Source of the DNA: Brachionus manjavacas
Taxonomy: Eukaryota > Rotifera > Eurotatoria > Ploima > Brachionidae
Reading direction: 5' to 3'
Length of the DNA: 64,000 nucleotides
Assembly (NCBI GenBank): GCA_019054805.1
Contig: JAHQIY010000042.1
Coordinates: 186,001 to 250,000, forward strand
The position numbers and the translations under genes are program-made. The notes beneath the pieces are model-generated. The model was not told the DNA's origin and ran no database searches. It was given only the letters and a program-made list of their open reading frames with translations. Positions 31,212 to 40,313 of this stretch are shown here, piece by piece; the first letter of the stretch is position 1; every line of letters begins with the position of its first letter.

Positions 31212-32102
31212 ATGCCTGAGCAGCGTTTAGGCAATGGAATGGCCGCTTTTTCATTTTTGCTATGGGGCCTGTTGCCACTTTATTATCAATTTTTGCCCAA
31301 CGCGGCGACGGATGAGTTGCTCGCGATGCGTTTGATTGCCTCGGTACCGCTCGGAGCGTTGATTGTTCTAGGCGTGACAAAGCGTCTACCTGACATACGT
31401 GCGATCTGGGCAGACAAGCGTTCCCTCGCCTATACCACTGCGGCCACAATCATGATGTCGATCTCGTGGTGTGCATTTACATGGGCGCTGACCAATGATC
31501 GAGTCATTGATGCCAGTCTAGGCTTCTTTATCAGCCCGATTACTATGATGGCTCTAGGTGTGTTTTTCTTGAAGGAATCGCTGTCCATTGGCAAAAAAGT
31601 CGCTCTAGTGCTCGCTTGTATTGGTCTCACCTATCAAATCATCCACTATGGCGAGATCCCTTATATTGCGCTAACAATGGCGATTTTCTTTACCTTTTAT
31701 GGTTGGTGTAAAAAGAAAATCAACTATAACTGGAGTACAGGATTGTATGTTGAAGCCTTGGTGTTGTTGCCTATCGCGCTTTTCTATATGGGCTACAAAG
31801 AAGTGACGATGGGTACCGAGTCATTGCATCAAGGAGCAACCACGCTAGCACTATATTTGGGTGCAGCTCCTGCCACTCTACTTCCTTTGGTGTTTTACTC
31901 AATTGCGATTCGATTAACCACCATGTCGACCATTGGATTAATGCAATACATCGAGCCGACTATTCAGTTCTTCATCGCGATTTACTTGTTTGGAGAAGCC
32001 TTTGATGAGGTGAAGTTAGTCAGCTTTAGCTTTATATGGGCGGGGCTGATCTTTACCATTTTTGACAGTTTACGCTTTAAATATACCGCCAAGTACAGAT
32101 AG
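31212..32102 (+). CDS. rarD: EamA-family permease RarD
   Basis: RarD is a ten-helix member of the drug/metabolite transporter superfamily; its substrate is not known. The 296-residue chain shows GNGMAAFSFLLWGLLPLYYQ at the N-terminus, WCAFTWALTNDRVIDASLG (a RarD hallmark with N and D/ASLGYF-type segment) and MQYIEPTIQFFIAIYLFGE near the C-terminus. It stands alone and is followed by a bidirectional terminator shared with the convergent antiporter gene. Confidence 0.9.
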   Translation: MPEQRLGNGMAAFSFLLWGLLPLYYQFLPNAATDELLAMRLIASVPLGALIVLGVTKRLPDIRAIWADKRSLAYTTAATIMMSISWCAFTWALTNDRVIDASLGFFISPITMMALGVFFLKESLSIGKKVALVLACIGLTYQIIHYGEIPYIALTMAIFFTFYGWCKKKINYNWSTGLYVEALVLLPIALFYMGYKEVTMGTESLHQGATTLALYLGAAPATLLPLVFYSIAIRLTTMSTIGLMQYIEPTIQFFIAIYLFGEAFDEVKLVSFSFIWAGLIFTIFDSLRFKYTAKYR

Positions 32103-32104
32103 AA

Positions 32105-32131
32105 AAATCCCCTGCTTAAGGCAGGGGATTT
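32105..32131. terminator. bidirectional terminator between rarD and the antiporter gene
   Basis: The 11-bp stem AAATCCCCTGC/GCAGGGGATTT has loop TTAAG, with T-rich sequence on both sides, better on the minus strand. Confidence 0.88.
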
Positions 32132-32146
32132 CTACGCATAATCAGT

Positions 32147-33565
32147 TTAGAAAGCTAAGCTCAGGCTACCTTGCCAGATCATCCCAAAGGCCAACATGGC
32201 TATCGCCCCTAATATTCCTGCACCTAGCTTCTCACGGCCTTCAAATGGATTAATCCCCTGCTCTTTTTTCGCCTGGATGTAAAAGTAGAGCCCGGGTAGA
32301 TAAAGAATTGCCGACAGCAGCAAGTAGTTTAGACCCGATGCATAAAGTAGCCAGATACCATAGAGAGTTGCTCCGGCACCAATGAGCAATAAGCTTCCTC
32401 TGTTTTTTTCCTCGATCGCTATCTTTAAGACGAAAGCGCCAACCAGAAAATACGGCACTAAGATCATTTCTGAAGCGATGATCAATAAAGTGTCATAAGT
32501 ACTGCCAGCAAACATGACGAACACGAGCGAGATTTGAATCCAGACATTGGTCAAAGTAAGTGGCTTAACAGGGCTGCCCGCTTCGTTTAACTCAGCATAG
32601 CGTTTAGGGAACATCTTCTCTTTTGCACACAAGTAAGGCGCTTCGGATGCTAATACCGTCCAACTAAGGAAAGCGCCACAGACTGAAATCAGTAGGCCGA
32701 CACTGATAATGTACTGACCCCAAGGCCCTAAGATTTCGGTTAACACTTTCGCCATAGATGGGTTTTGATAGCCTGCCAGCTCAACAGGTTTTATCACCCC
32801 CATAGACAGCAAAGTCACAAATACATAAATCGCCAACGCAGTCAGGAGACCAAGGATCGTTGCTCTGCCAATATCTTTACGATTTCTTGCACGACCAGAG
32901 ACAACGACAGCGCCTTCAATACCAATGAACACCCAAACCGTTACCAACATGGTACTTTTTACTTGAGACATCAAATCATGCCCTTCACCAAAATGAAGCC
33001 CGGTGAAATCCAAAGTAAAAGTGTTCCACTGAAAAGCAAAAGCAGCGCAGACAATAAAGATAAACAAAGGCACTAACTTAGCATAGGTCGTCACCATGTT
33101 AATCAGTGCTGCGGTTTGAACGCCTCGTAGCACCAAGGCATGAACCATCCAAAGTAGACATGAAGCCCCGACAATTGAAACAATCGTATTCCCTTGGCCG
33201 AAAATGATGTTGTCTGGTGTATCAAACAGCATTCCAAGCGTGCTAAAAACAATGACTAGATAAGAAACGTTAGCCAGCATGGCACTTAGCCAGTACCCCC
33301 ACGCAGAGCAAAATCCAACAAAATCACCAAAACCTTCTTTTGCGTAGCCAAAAACGCCACTATCGACATTCGGCCTATGTGACGCGAGCTTTTGAAAAGA
33401 AAGGGCGAGAAAGATCATGCCTACACCCGTTATCGTCCAACCGATCATTACTGCTGCTGGGCTGGCAACCGATGCCATATTTTGAGGCAAGCTAAAAACA
33501 CCTGCGCCGATCATCGAACCGATGACGATCGCAGTTAGTGAACTCAAGCCGAGTTTATTATCCAT
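32147..33565 (-). CDS. basic amino acid antiporter, ArcD-like (arginine/ornithine type), APC superfamily
   Basis: The 472-residue protein has about 12-13 membrane helices and the APC entry motif IGSMIGAGVFSLPQNMA in TM1, nearly identical in pattern to Pseudomonas ArcD, which exchanges arginine for ornithine. GVFGYAKEGFGDFVGF in TM3 and VWVFIGIEGAVVVSGRARNRKDIG in TM6 also fit. Lysine, putrescine or other basic antiport cannot be excluded. No arginine deiminase genes are adjacent. A CRP-like site lies 70 bp upstream. Confidence 0.87.
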   Translation of the reverse strand: MDNKLGLSSLTAIVIGSMIGAGVFSLPQNMASVASPAAVMIGWTITGVGMIFLALSFQKLASHRPNVDSGVFGYAKEGFGDFVGFCSAWGYWLSAMLANVSYLVIVFSTLGMLFDTPDNIIFGQGNTIVSIVGASCLLWMVHALVLRGVQTAALINMVTTYAKLVPLFIFIVCAAFAFQWNTFTLDFTGLHFGEGHDLMSQVKSTMLVTVWVFIGIEGAVVVSGRARNRKDIGRATILGLLTALAIYVFVTLLSMGVIKPVELAGYQNPSMAKVLTEILGPWGQYIISVGLLISVCGAFLSWTVLASEAPYLCAKEKMFPKRYAELNEAGSPVKPLTLTNVWIQISLVFVMFAGSTYDTLLIIASEMILVPYFLVGAFVLKIAIEEKNRGSLLLIGAGATLYGIWLLYASGLNYLLLSAILYLPGLYFYIQAKKEQGINPFEGREKLGAGILGAIAMLAFGMIWQGSLSLAF

Positions 33566-33634
33566 TATAGTTTCCGGTACAACCGTTTAGGAGGTGCAAT
33601 ACTACGCTGAAACAGATTCATAAGGCAGAGCTGA

Positions 33635-33650
33635 TGTGAGCTAAGTCGCA
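33635..33650. promoter_or_regulatory. CRP-like site upstream of the ArcD-like gene
   Basis: TGTGA-N6-TCGCA matches the CRP consensus TGTGA-N6-TCACA except for one base. It is 70-85 bp upstream of the start codon, a usual class I/II distance. It could act for the antiporter or the opposite-strand transcript. Confidence 0.5.
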
Positions 33651-33912
33651 CATATGATTGGCAAATCGTAGATTTCATTGTCACCGATCAATTCAGAGTG
33701 CGCATTATAATATCTTTACAATTAATATAGAAAACAAATTAGCATTAAACACCAATATATACATACAAAACCAGTGTATAACACTTATTTTAAAACAAAA
33801 TAAAACACATAATACACATATCAATTAACAACAGTAACGACTAATTATCCCTGAATTCATGCAAGTTATGCATAAACCTAAGCATTCCTAGCAAACTCAA
33901 CTAAGCTATTAT

Positions 33913-34001
33913 GAGGTGACGGTGATTGTTCCGCACATCACCTCTCTATGATATCCATTACTTCCTGTTTGTGGGGTCGCTGAAAGGCGACCATTTTTTT
34001 G
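33913..34001 (+). ncRNA. candidate small RNA with its own promoter and terminator
   Basis: A TATTAT -10-like hexamer (33907-33912) precedes a stem-loop (GAGGTGA ... TCACCTC, 33913-33944), an unpaired stretch containing ATTACTTCC, and a Rho-independent terminator (GGTCGC-TGAAAG-GCGACC plus seven T, 33975-34000). No gene on the plus strand upstream would need this terminator; the nearest upstream plus-strand gene is rarD, ended by its own hairpin 1.8 kb away. The layout is that of an Hfq-type sRNA of about 85 nt. I could not assign an Rfam family. The -35 is poor. Confidence 0.5.
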
Positions 34002-34027
34002 TGCCTGCCTTATGTTGCAGACAACAA

Positions 34028-34049
34028 AAAAGCAGCCGAGGCTGCTTTT
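34028..34049 (-). terminator. terminator of the 73-residue gene
   Basis: The 10-bp stem AAAAGCAGCC/GGCTGCTTTT with a very short loop is followed on the minus strand by a T-run. It lies 14 bp past the gene's stop. Confidence 0.85.
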
Positions 34050-34062
34050 AGAATTCTACGAT

Positions 34063-34284
34063 TTAATGTTTAGAGCTTTCAGGCCTATGCCCGAACTCAG
34101 CTTGTTGATATATATCTGCCAGACTGCGATCTTTTCTCTGCTTCGCACTCTTTGCTTTGGCGGCATAATGATAACTTTGATCTTTCAGCGCCTTTTCATG
34201 GGCTTTTGCCGACTGGATAAACTCTGGATCGGACAACGCTTGTTGGCGTAGGCGGTTAACGCGTTCGATGGTTTCTAACAACAT
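34063..34284 (-). CDS. small conserved-looking hypothetical protein, 73 residues
   Basis: I do not recognise a named family. The chain is charged and helical (RVNRLRQQALSDPEFIQSAKAHEKALK...), with no membrane segment or signal peptide. Lys, Gln and Ala dominate. An own terminator, a GGGAGG ribosome site (TTGGGAGGTG upstream of the ATG) and normal codon use support it as a real gene. It is flanked by the candidate sRNA and the patatin gene. No function is assigned. Confidence 0.7.
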   Translation of the reverse strand: MLLETIERVNRLRQQALSDPEFIQSAKAHEKALKDQSYHYAAKAKSAKQRKDRSLADIYQQAEFGHRPESSKH

Positions 34285-34384
34285 AATACACCTCCCAATT
34301 ACCTGTATCTATAACCAGTATAGTTCTTTGATGTTTCAAATCAAGAAAATACTGTATATAAAAACATGAACTAACTTTAATCTC

Positions 34385-34400
34385 TTGTTATCAATAACAA
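34385..34400. repeat. short palindrome in the 34.3-34.6 kb spacer
   Basis: TTGTTAT-CA-ATAACAA is a 7-2-7 inverted repeat in the AT-rich spacer between the 73-residue gene and the divergent patatin gene. It could be an operator. A near-direct repeat (TAACTAAGAGCTATT / TAGTTAAGAGCTATT) follows at 34466-34498. Confidence 0.35.
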
Positions 34401-34577
34401 TACTCTTAGGTAGCCCATAGGTAAAAGCGCCAATCTCTATATGTTCAATAGCCCATACCTATTGATAACTAAGAGCTATTCATAGTTAAGAGCTATTACA
34501 GTGATTAGTAACATCCATTTCTCACCACCAATCTAGCTCGATAAGATGCCTAGCAAATCGAGAAATTGGATAAAGTT

Positions 34578-35444
34578 ATGAAAGCGCTCGTCGTAGAAGG
34601 TGGAGCAATGCGCGGTATTTTTGCCGCAGGTGTTTTGGACTCATTTATTGAAAATGGCTATCAACCGTTTGATTTTGCCATTGGTGTTTCTGCTGGGGCG
34701 TCTAACCTTGTAGGTTACTTGGCACAGCAGCACAAACGTAGTTATCAGGTCATTACCCAGCTAGCGACCAATAGCGAATTCTTTAACCCCAAACGCTTTA
34801 TCAAGGGGGGAAACTTAGTGGATGTGAAATGGCTTGTTTCAGAATCAGACAAGCTGTTTCCATTGAATAAAGAACAACTTTTTTCGAGTACACCTTTAGT
34901 TGCAACAACGACAAACATTGAGACCGGAAAAGCGGATTATTACCAAGTCACACCCGGCAACCTCAACTTGGCACTTGAAGCAACCAGCGCGTTACCCATC
35001 GCCTATAAGCAAACACCTTGCTTTTCGGGCGGATGCTATACCGACGGAGGCGTAGCGGACTCTATTCCCGTAATGGAGGCATATCGACGCGGAGCAAAAG
35101 AAATTACAGTGGTTTTGTCGCATCCTTTAAGCTATGAAATGCCTCAAACAAGAGCATCTTGGTTACTCAAAAGGCTGCTTGCGAAATACCCCATGATTGG
35201 TAAAGCAATGGCAAATCGAGCGACAAGTTACAACAAGTCACTAGAGTTTATTCGTCACCCACCGAAAGATGTCACCATACGAGTGATTGCTCCGCCGGAA
35301 GATTTTGCCGTAAAACGCTTAACCATGAAAAAAGAGTTACTCGACAAAGGCTACCAAATGGGGGTAGTTGAAGGAGATAAACACCTCGCAAGTCGCAATG
35401 GGACTTATGGCTTAACAGAAGAAAACTGTTATTTCTGTTTGTAA
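34578..35444 (+). CDS. patatin-like phospholipase, YjjU family
   Basis: Patatin-fold lipases use a Ser-Asp dyad. Seen in order are the oxyanion-hole motif EGGAMRG (about residues 7-13), the nucleophile in GVSAGAS (Ser 44 or so) and the catalytic Asp in TDGG near residue 160. The full length is 288 residues from the ATG at 34578; the TTG at 34566 would add four. It resembles E. coli YjjU. There is no signal peptide, so a cytoplasmic acyl hydrolase is expected. The lipid substrate is unknown. Confidence 0.88.
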   Translation: MKALVVEGGAMRGIFAAGVLDSFIENGYQPFDFAIGVSAGASNLVGYLAQQHKRSYQVITQLATNSEFFNPKRFIKGGNLVDVKWLVSESDKLFPLNKEQLFSSTPLVATTTNIETGKADYYQVTPGNLNLALEATSALPIAYKQTPCFSGGCYTDGGVADSIPVMEAYRRGAKEITVVLSHPLSYEMPQTRASWLLKRLLAKYPMIGKAMANRATSYNKSLEFIRHPPKDVTIRVIAPPEDFAVKRLTMKKELLDKGYQMGVVEGDKHLASRNGTYGLTEENCYFCL

Positions 35445-35504
35445 AGCTTAGGAAAAACGAATTATGTTAGACTCTACGGGCTGCATCCTATTATTTCAAT
35501 CTGT

Positions 35505-35774
35505 ATGAAACTAATTAAAGCTTTAAAACCATTAGGTTGGTTACTGCTCCACTTTTTCATTGGCGTCGAGCTCGCCTACATTTCTATCATCTTAATTGCT
35601 GTTTTTGGCGCTGGTTATGATGGAACCGTAGAGGAGATTCAACGAGACGAACTAATGATAAACGTGGTGTACGCAGTTTTTATCTTCTATCAGTGCTGGT
35701 CTGTTTATCGCTTTGGTGTGAAAGGCCTTGTTCCCAAATTAGTAAAGTCTCGAAATCAACAAAGGTCGCACTAG
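35505..35774 (+). CDS. small membrane protein, 89 residues, unknown function
   Basis: Two hydrophobic segments are visible: about residues 10-36 (WLLLHFFIGVELAYISIILI) and about 52-66 (INVVYAVFIFYQCW). The C-terminus is basic. It lies 60 bp after the patatin gene on the same strand and may be co-transcribed. Its stop codon lies within a hairpin shared with the convergent oxygenase gene. I recognise no family. Confidence 0.65.
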   Translation: MKLIKALKPLGWLLLHFFIGVELAYISIILIAVFGAGYDGTVEEIQRDELMINVVYAVFIFYQCWSVYRFGVKGLVPKLVKSRNQQRSH

Positions 35775-35782
35775 GCGACCTT
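35762..35782. terminator. bidirectional hairpin overlapping the stop of the 89-residue gene
   Basis: AAGGTCGC/GCGACCTT with loop ACTAG; the loop contains the stop codon. T-runs are short on both sides, so termination strength is uncertain. Confidence 0.6.
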
Positions 35783-35783
35783 C

Positions 35784-36386
35784 TTAATGTGCAATATCTA
35801 ATGAATTGTCTTTGACGCCATTGACTCGAAACCAACCAGCGATGCTGTAACGCTCAGTATTGGTTGGCAACACTTCATGTGGGAACTGCTCGGATAAAAA
35901 TACAAATAATCGTCCCGATTTTGGCGGAATCGTCGCAACATGCTTGTCGGCCAGATCATAAACCACTAACTCGCCGGCATCTTGCTCCGACCATGCTTCA
36001 TTCATATAGAAAACCGTGGTGAGGCGACGGTTTTCGTTTCCTCTAAAGCAATCCAAATGCTTCTGATAGAAGTCGCCTTTTTCATACTTGGCAAAGTGCG
36101 CTTCATACTCAAACAAGCCTAAGAAGAAATGGCGGTTAGCTTCTAGGCGAATCTGCTCCATTTTGGACAGAAAGCTGGCTACTGGCGCTCCCATATCAGA
36201 GTGTAACCACTGGATTTTATCGCTACGAATGGCGCTTTCTCGTGTCAATTCGTCATTGCGCCCAATCCGCGCCTTGTTCCAGTCTTGAGGAATACAGTCG
36301 CGTAGCTCAGCCACTTCTTGGCTTGAAAGAAAATCGTCCCAAACGTAGTAACCCTGAGTAAACAAGGCGTCAATCAATTGGTTCAT
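35784..36386 (-). CDS. 2-oxoglutarate/Fe(II)-dependent dioxygenase (prolyl-4-hydroxylase-like)
   Basis: The double-stranded beta-helix iron site is seen as H-x-D in QKHLDCF (about residues 105-107), the distal His in QFPHEVLP and the 2-oxoglutarate-binding Arg in ERYSIAGWFR. These oxygenases hydroxylate proteins or small molecules using O2 and 2-oxoglutarate. The 200-residue size fits a stand-alone bacterial member. The substrate is unknown. Confidence 0.88.
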   Translation of the reverse strand: MNQLIDALFTQGYYVWDDFLSSQEVAELRDCIPQDWNKARIGRNDELTRESAIRSDKIQWLHSDMGAPVASFLSKMEQIRLEANRHFFLGLFEYEAHFAKYEKGDFYQKHLDCFRGNENRRLTTVFYMNEAWSEQDAGELVVYDLADKHVATIPPKSGRLFVFLSEQFPHEVLPTNTERYSIAGWFRVNGVKDNSLDIAH

Positions 36387-36499
36387 AGGTGTTGGAGTCC
36401 AGTGATTAAATCAAAAGACGCCTTATACACAAGCGTACCAAGAACCAACAAATCAGATTAATTGTCGTGACGACAATCGAAGGCGCGCTGACCTAGTCG

Positions 36500-36838
36500 T
36501 TAAAAGCGAGACAAATCAATTTTGACGGGCTCACCAAGCCAATAAGCGTATTCAGTGTGATCTTTGACATCGTCGTCAGTGAGCGCATGTACCAATACCG
36601 TTAAACCTTCACGTTTGCTATCTAACCATGACACAACAGACTCAAATTCACTTGCCGTAAACGTGATTGAAAAACTCCACATGGTATGGGGGCCAACTCG
36701 CTTCTCGTTAAATCTACCTACTGGCAAATCAAACTGACTCAGCGCTTGCTCTCGGATTTGCCGAGCGAACTCGCAAGTCTGTTGATCAAAGTAAACATGA
36801 GCATGGTAATTTTGATGAATATTTTTTGGATAAGACAC
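36500..36838 (-). CDS. DOPA 4,5-dioxygenase family protein
   Basis: The 112-residue protein matches this small family: NYHAHVYFDQQT near the start, VGPHTMWSFSITF in the middle and DHTEYAYWLGEPVKID at the end. In characterised members His residues bind iron and the enzyme opens catechol rings. The family's LHP motif reads VHA here, so the Pro is replaced. Many bacterial members have no known substrate. It is 114 bp from the oxygenase and 98 bp from the response regulator, without a clear operon. Confidence 0.85.
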   Translation of the reverse strand: MSYPKNIHQNYHAHVYFDQQTCEFARQIREQALSQFDLPVGRFNEKRVGPHTMWSFSITFTASEFESVVSWLDSKREGLTVLVHALTDDDVKDHTEYAYWLGEPVKIDLSRF

Positions 36839-36935
36839 AGGCAGTTAACCTATTGAGTGGATCATGGCGCTATCCTATCACTGTCGCGGATAAGACTCGC
36901 GCCTACTTACAATCATTACAAAAGTTAGGTGACTT

Positions 36936-37574
36936 TTAAGCCACTATCCCCTGCTCGACCGCGTATTTAGCTAACTCTGCGGTACTATGAAGATCGAGTT
37001 TATGTTTGATATTTTGACGGTGAGTTTCAACCGTTCGGTAACTGATATTTAGTAGTGAGGCGATCTTCTTGCTGCTGTTTCCTTCGGCAACAAGTTTAAG
37101 TATCGCTTCTTCACGGCGGCTAAGCGGATTAGGCTTTTGCGCAACGGGCACCACTTCCTGAGAGAAAAGCGTTTGCGTTACAGACTCACAAAAATAAGTC
37201 GAACCTTGGTAGACAGTCTTAATGGCTTGCACCATGCGTCGCGCGCAAATCTCTTTGAGCATATAGCCCACAGCCCCTACTTGCATCACCTTCATGATGT
37301 ATTCGCGGTTATCATGCATGGTGAGCATTAACACTTTTACGTCAGGCATGGACTCCTTAATAACGCGAGTCGCATCGATACCGTTCATCATTGGCATACT
37401 GACATCCATCAGCACTACATCCGGCTGCAATGACTTAACGACGTCTATCGCTTCTAGACCATTACTGGCTGAACCAATCACTTCGATCTCAGGCTCTGTT
37501 TGAAGTCGCGCGATAAATCCATCTAAGACAACTTGGTGATCATCAACAATCACCACTTTAATTGGTTCATCCAT
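36936..37574 (-). CDS. NarL/LuxR-family response regulator
   Basis: The receiver domain has the acidic pair VIVDDHQ, the phosphoacceptor Asp in DVVLMDVSMP (about residue 56) and the Lys in GYMLKE. The C-terminal LuxR-type HTH reads PLSRREEAILKLVAEGNSSKKIA ... TVETHRQNIKHKL (shown in part). Its ATG overlaps the end of the sensor kinase gene by 8 bp. It likely controls the adjacent TRAP transporter operon (inference). Confidence 0.94.
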   Translation of the reverse strand: MDEPIKVVIVDDHQVVLDGFIARLQTEPEIEVIGSASNGLEAIDVVKSLQPDVVLMDVSMPMMNGIDATRVIKESMPDVKVLMLTMHDNREYIMKVMQVGAVGYMLKEICARRMVQAIKTVYQGSTYFCESVTQTLFSQEVVPVAQKPNPLSRREEAILKLVAEGNSSKKIASLLNISYRTVETHRQNIKHKLDLHSTAELAKYAVEQGIVA

Positions 37575-38928
37575 ATACTAATCCATCCAATTCCAGTAAT
37601 ACGGTAATCTCTGTACCAAGGCCCGGTTCACTTTCTATTTCAAAGTCACCACCGATAAACTCAACTCGCTCACGCATATTGCGCAGCCCGATACCACTTT
37701 TTCGCAGCGATGTGTTTACATCAAAGCCCACTCCATCATCACGAATAATCAGCTGAAGCATGTTACCCATCTGATGCAATATCACGCTTACTGTATTGGC
37801 ATGGGCGTGTTTTTCGATGTTAGTCAATGATTCTTGAGCAACACGATACAAAGTGGTCGCTACTTCTGATTTTAGTTTTCCTGGCTGAGTCGTCAAAGAG
37901 GCTTCCACCTCAACACCAGAATGGGATTTAAAATCTTGTAGTAAGGTATTCATGGCGGCTTGTAAGCCAATGTCATCCAATGCGCTTGGGCGTAGGTTAT
38001 GAGAAATATGCCTCACTTCATTAATCGCTGTCATCAAGGATTGTTGAGACTTAGCTAAATGCTGTTGCAAAGGAGCATCCGTTATCTTGCTTGATAGCAG
38101 CTCTAAATGGCATTTACTCGACACTAACAACTGATTGATTCCGTCATGCAGTTCGCGTGCTAGATGTTTCTTTTCGTCTTCCTGAAACATCACTGTTTTG
38201 TGGGCTAACTCTTTTAAACTTCTATCTGCCAGACGATGTTCATGCAGGTTCACCGCTAACGTGATGACTACGATCACCCCTACCGTCACTATCATAATCA
38301 CGATCACCGAGAAGAAGGTGGTTTCGATGTTTCTATTCACTTCAGACTTAAGGTTGGCGACCTCATAGGTGATGTCTTCAATGTATAAGCCCGTGCCAAT
38401 CATCCAATTCCATTTATCCAGCCATGCCGCGTAACTTAATTTAGTCACATTTTCCCCAGTAGAGGGTTTCTGCCACAGATAGCGATGAAACCCACCACCA
38501 CTTTGTGCTTGATGCAATAGCGCCTCTATCAGCAAGTCGCCATTTTCATCCTGAAGATCGATCAAATTTCTACCAATTAGGTCAGGCATAATTGGGTGAA
38601 CTAGGTTGGTTCCTTGCTCGTCATAAGCGAAGAAATAGCCGTCTTTATCTTTACCATAGCGAAGCTTCGACAACACCGCTTTGACTTGCTGTTTCGCAGT
38701 GTCTTCATCAAGGCTCTCATCATTGTAGATGTGTGAAATCGCATCAAATGCCAAATCTACGTGATCTTTGAGTGCCGTTTCCTTAGAGCGAATCAACCCG
38801 TCTTCAAAAATTTGAATCTCTTTTTCACCTAACGTTTTCGCCTGATGAATCGAAATCCAACTTGTTAACGCGGTGACCAGCAGTAAAGGCAGCAGGCTAA
38901 GTAGTATTAGTTTGGCTTGTAGAGGCAT
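37567..38928 (-). CDS. Cache-domain sensor histidine kinase (HisKA_3 type)
   Basis: The 453-residue kinase has TM1 (about 7-27), an extracytoplasmic single-Cache domain (YGKDGYFFAYDEQGTNLVHP and WNWMIGTGLYIEDI are typical of sCache_2), TM2 (about 205-228), a HisKA_3 domain with the phospho-His in ARELHDGINQLL and an HATPase domain (RDDGVGFD, GIGLRNMRERV). sCache_2 domains in other systems bind small carboxylates. Pairing with a keto-acid-type TRAP transporter suggests it senses the same substrate (inference). The spacer to dctM is 89 bp. Confidence 0.94.
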   Translation of the reverse strand: MPLQAKLILLSLLPLLLVTALTSWISIHQAKTLGEKEIQIFEDGLIRSKETALKDHVDLAFDAISHIYNDESLDEDTAKQQVKAVLSKLRYGKDKDGYFFAYDEQGTNLVHPIMPDLIGRNLIDLQDENGDLLIEALLHQAQSGGGFHRYLWQKPSTGENVTKLSYAAWLDKWNWMIGTGLYIEDITYEVANLKSEVNRNIETTFFSVIVIMIVTVGVIVVITLAVNLHEHRLADRSLKELAHKTVMFQEDEKKHLARELHDGINQLLVSSKCHLELLSSKITDAPLQQHLAKSQQSLMTAINEVRHISHNLRPSALDDIGLQAAMNTLLQDFKSHSGVEVEASLTTQPGKLKSEVATTLYRVAQESLTNIEKHAHANTVSVILHQMGNMLQLIIRDDGVGFDVNTSLRKSGIGLRNMRERVEFIGGDFEIESEPGLGTEITVLLELDGLVYG

Positions 38929-39017
38929 CCCTTTCCCCTAATGACAACAGAGGCTGCTCACCGATTGGCAAGCAGCCCCACTTTAACAGGAGTTGTTAAT
39001 ATTACGTAACTAAAGGA

Positions 39018-40301
39018 TCACATTCCGTAGAATTCAGGGAACACGAGTAACGAAGCGAGTACCAGAATCTGAATCGCGATAAATGGCATTACACCTCGGT
39101 AAATATCTCTCGTCGTCACACCTTTTGGTGCCACTCCTTTCAAATAGAATAAGCTGAAGCCAAATGGTGGGGTCAGGAACGAAGTTTGTAGGTTCATCGC
39201 AATCAGAATCGCAAACCACGTCATGTTAATACCCATGATCTCAGCAACTGGAGCAAGTATTGGCACGATGATGAAACAGATCTCTACGAAATCGATAAAG
39301 AACCCAAGGATCAGAATCACAAGCATAGTGATGATTAAGAAGCCCCACTTCTCACCCGGAATCTGTAGCATCCACTCTTCGACTAAGTAGTCACCGCCTG
39401 TATAGGTGAATGCCATAGAGAAGGCCGTTGCACCCAGTAGAATCGCGAATACCATCGCAGTCACTTTAACCGTCTCTTTTGATGCTTCATACACCATCGA
39501 CCAACTAAATTGACGGTACAAGAGCGCCAGCACAATAGCACCTGCTCCACCTAAAGCAGCTGACTCTGTCGGCGTTGCTACACCCGCGAAAATGGAACCC
39601 AACACCACGACAATCAGTGCTAGTGGTGGAACAACCGCTTTAAGCGCTGCGATGATTTCTTGCTTACGGCTTAAGTTGCCATCACTTGGCATTGGCTGCG
39701 CTGCTTCAGGGTTAAGTTTGGCGTAGATAAGGATATAAACCACATAGGCACCTACCAGAACTAATCCTGGCCAAACAGCTGCTTGGAATAGGTCGCCGAC
39801 TGGCACACCCAAAACATCGCCGAGCAAGATAAGAACGATTGAAGGTGGAATTATTTGACCCAAAGTACCTGACGCACAAATAGTGCCGCACGCTAGTCCT
39901 TTGTCGTAGTTGTATTTAAGCATCACTGGCAACGAGATTAGCCCCATAGCCACAACCGATGCGCCAACAACGCCAGTCGATGCAGCAAGAAGCGCTCCAA
40001 CCAAAACCGTTGAAATAGCTAAACCACCTCTAACGCCACCAAACAGCTTGCCCATAGATTCAAGCAACTGTTCAGCCAATCGAGTTTTTTGCAGAACCAA
40101 GCCCATGAATACAAACAGCGGCACTGCCATGAGTACCGTGTTTTCCATGATGGACTGGATACGGTAAGGCATGAAAGCAAACATATCCATGCCTTCTGCC
40201 CAAACACCAAAAATTAACGCGATACCACCGAAGGTAAACGCAACGGGAAAGCCAAGTAGCAGCGCAAACAAGGCGACGAAAAACATTACTATACCGACCA
40301 T
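39018..40301 (-). CDS. dctM: TRAP transporter large permease subunit (DctM)
   Basis: DctM couples Na+ influx to solute uptake. The 427-residue chain has about 12 helices. Family segments include FPVAFTFGG, ASTGVVGASVVAMGLISLPVML, GTLGQIIPPSIVLILLGDVLGV and LQTSFLTPPFGFSLFYLKG. The start is 12 bp after dctQ. It operates with the DctQ and DctP genes just upstream. Confidence 0.95.
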   Translation of the reverse strand: MVGIVMFFVALFALLLGFPVAFTFGGIALIFGVWAEGMDMFAFMPYRIQSIMENTVLMAVPLFVFMGLVLQKTRLAEQLLESMGKLFGGVRGGLAISTVLVGALLAASTGVVGASVVAMGLISLPVMLKYNYDKGLACGTICASGTLGQIIPPSIVLILLGDVLGVPVGDLFQAAVWPGLVLVGAYVVYILIYAKLNPEAAQPMPSDGNLSRKQEIIAALKAVVPPLALIVVVLGSIFAGVATPTESAALGGAGAIVLALLYRQFSWSMVYEASKETVKVTAMVFAILLGATAFSMAFTYTGGDYLVEEWMLQIPGEKWGFLIITMLVILILGFFIDFVEICFIIVPILAPVAEIMGINMTWFAILIAMNLQTSFLTPPFGFSLFYLKGVAPKGVTTRDIYRGVMPFIAIQILVLASLLVFPEFYGM

Positions 40302-40313
40302 TTTTAGCCTCCT

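Noticed and set aside
31210-31449. Minus-strand frame within rarD
   Set aside because: It is a shadow of the rarD coding frame with no ribosome site or conservation.
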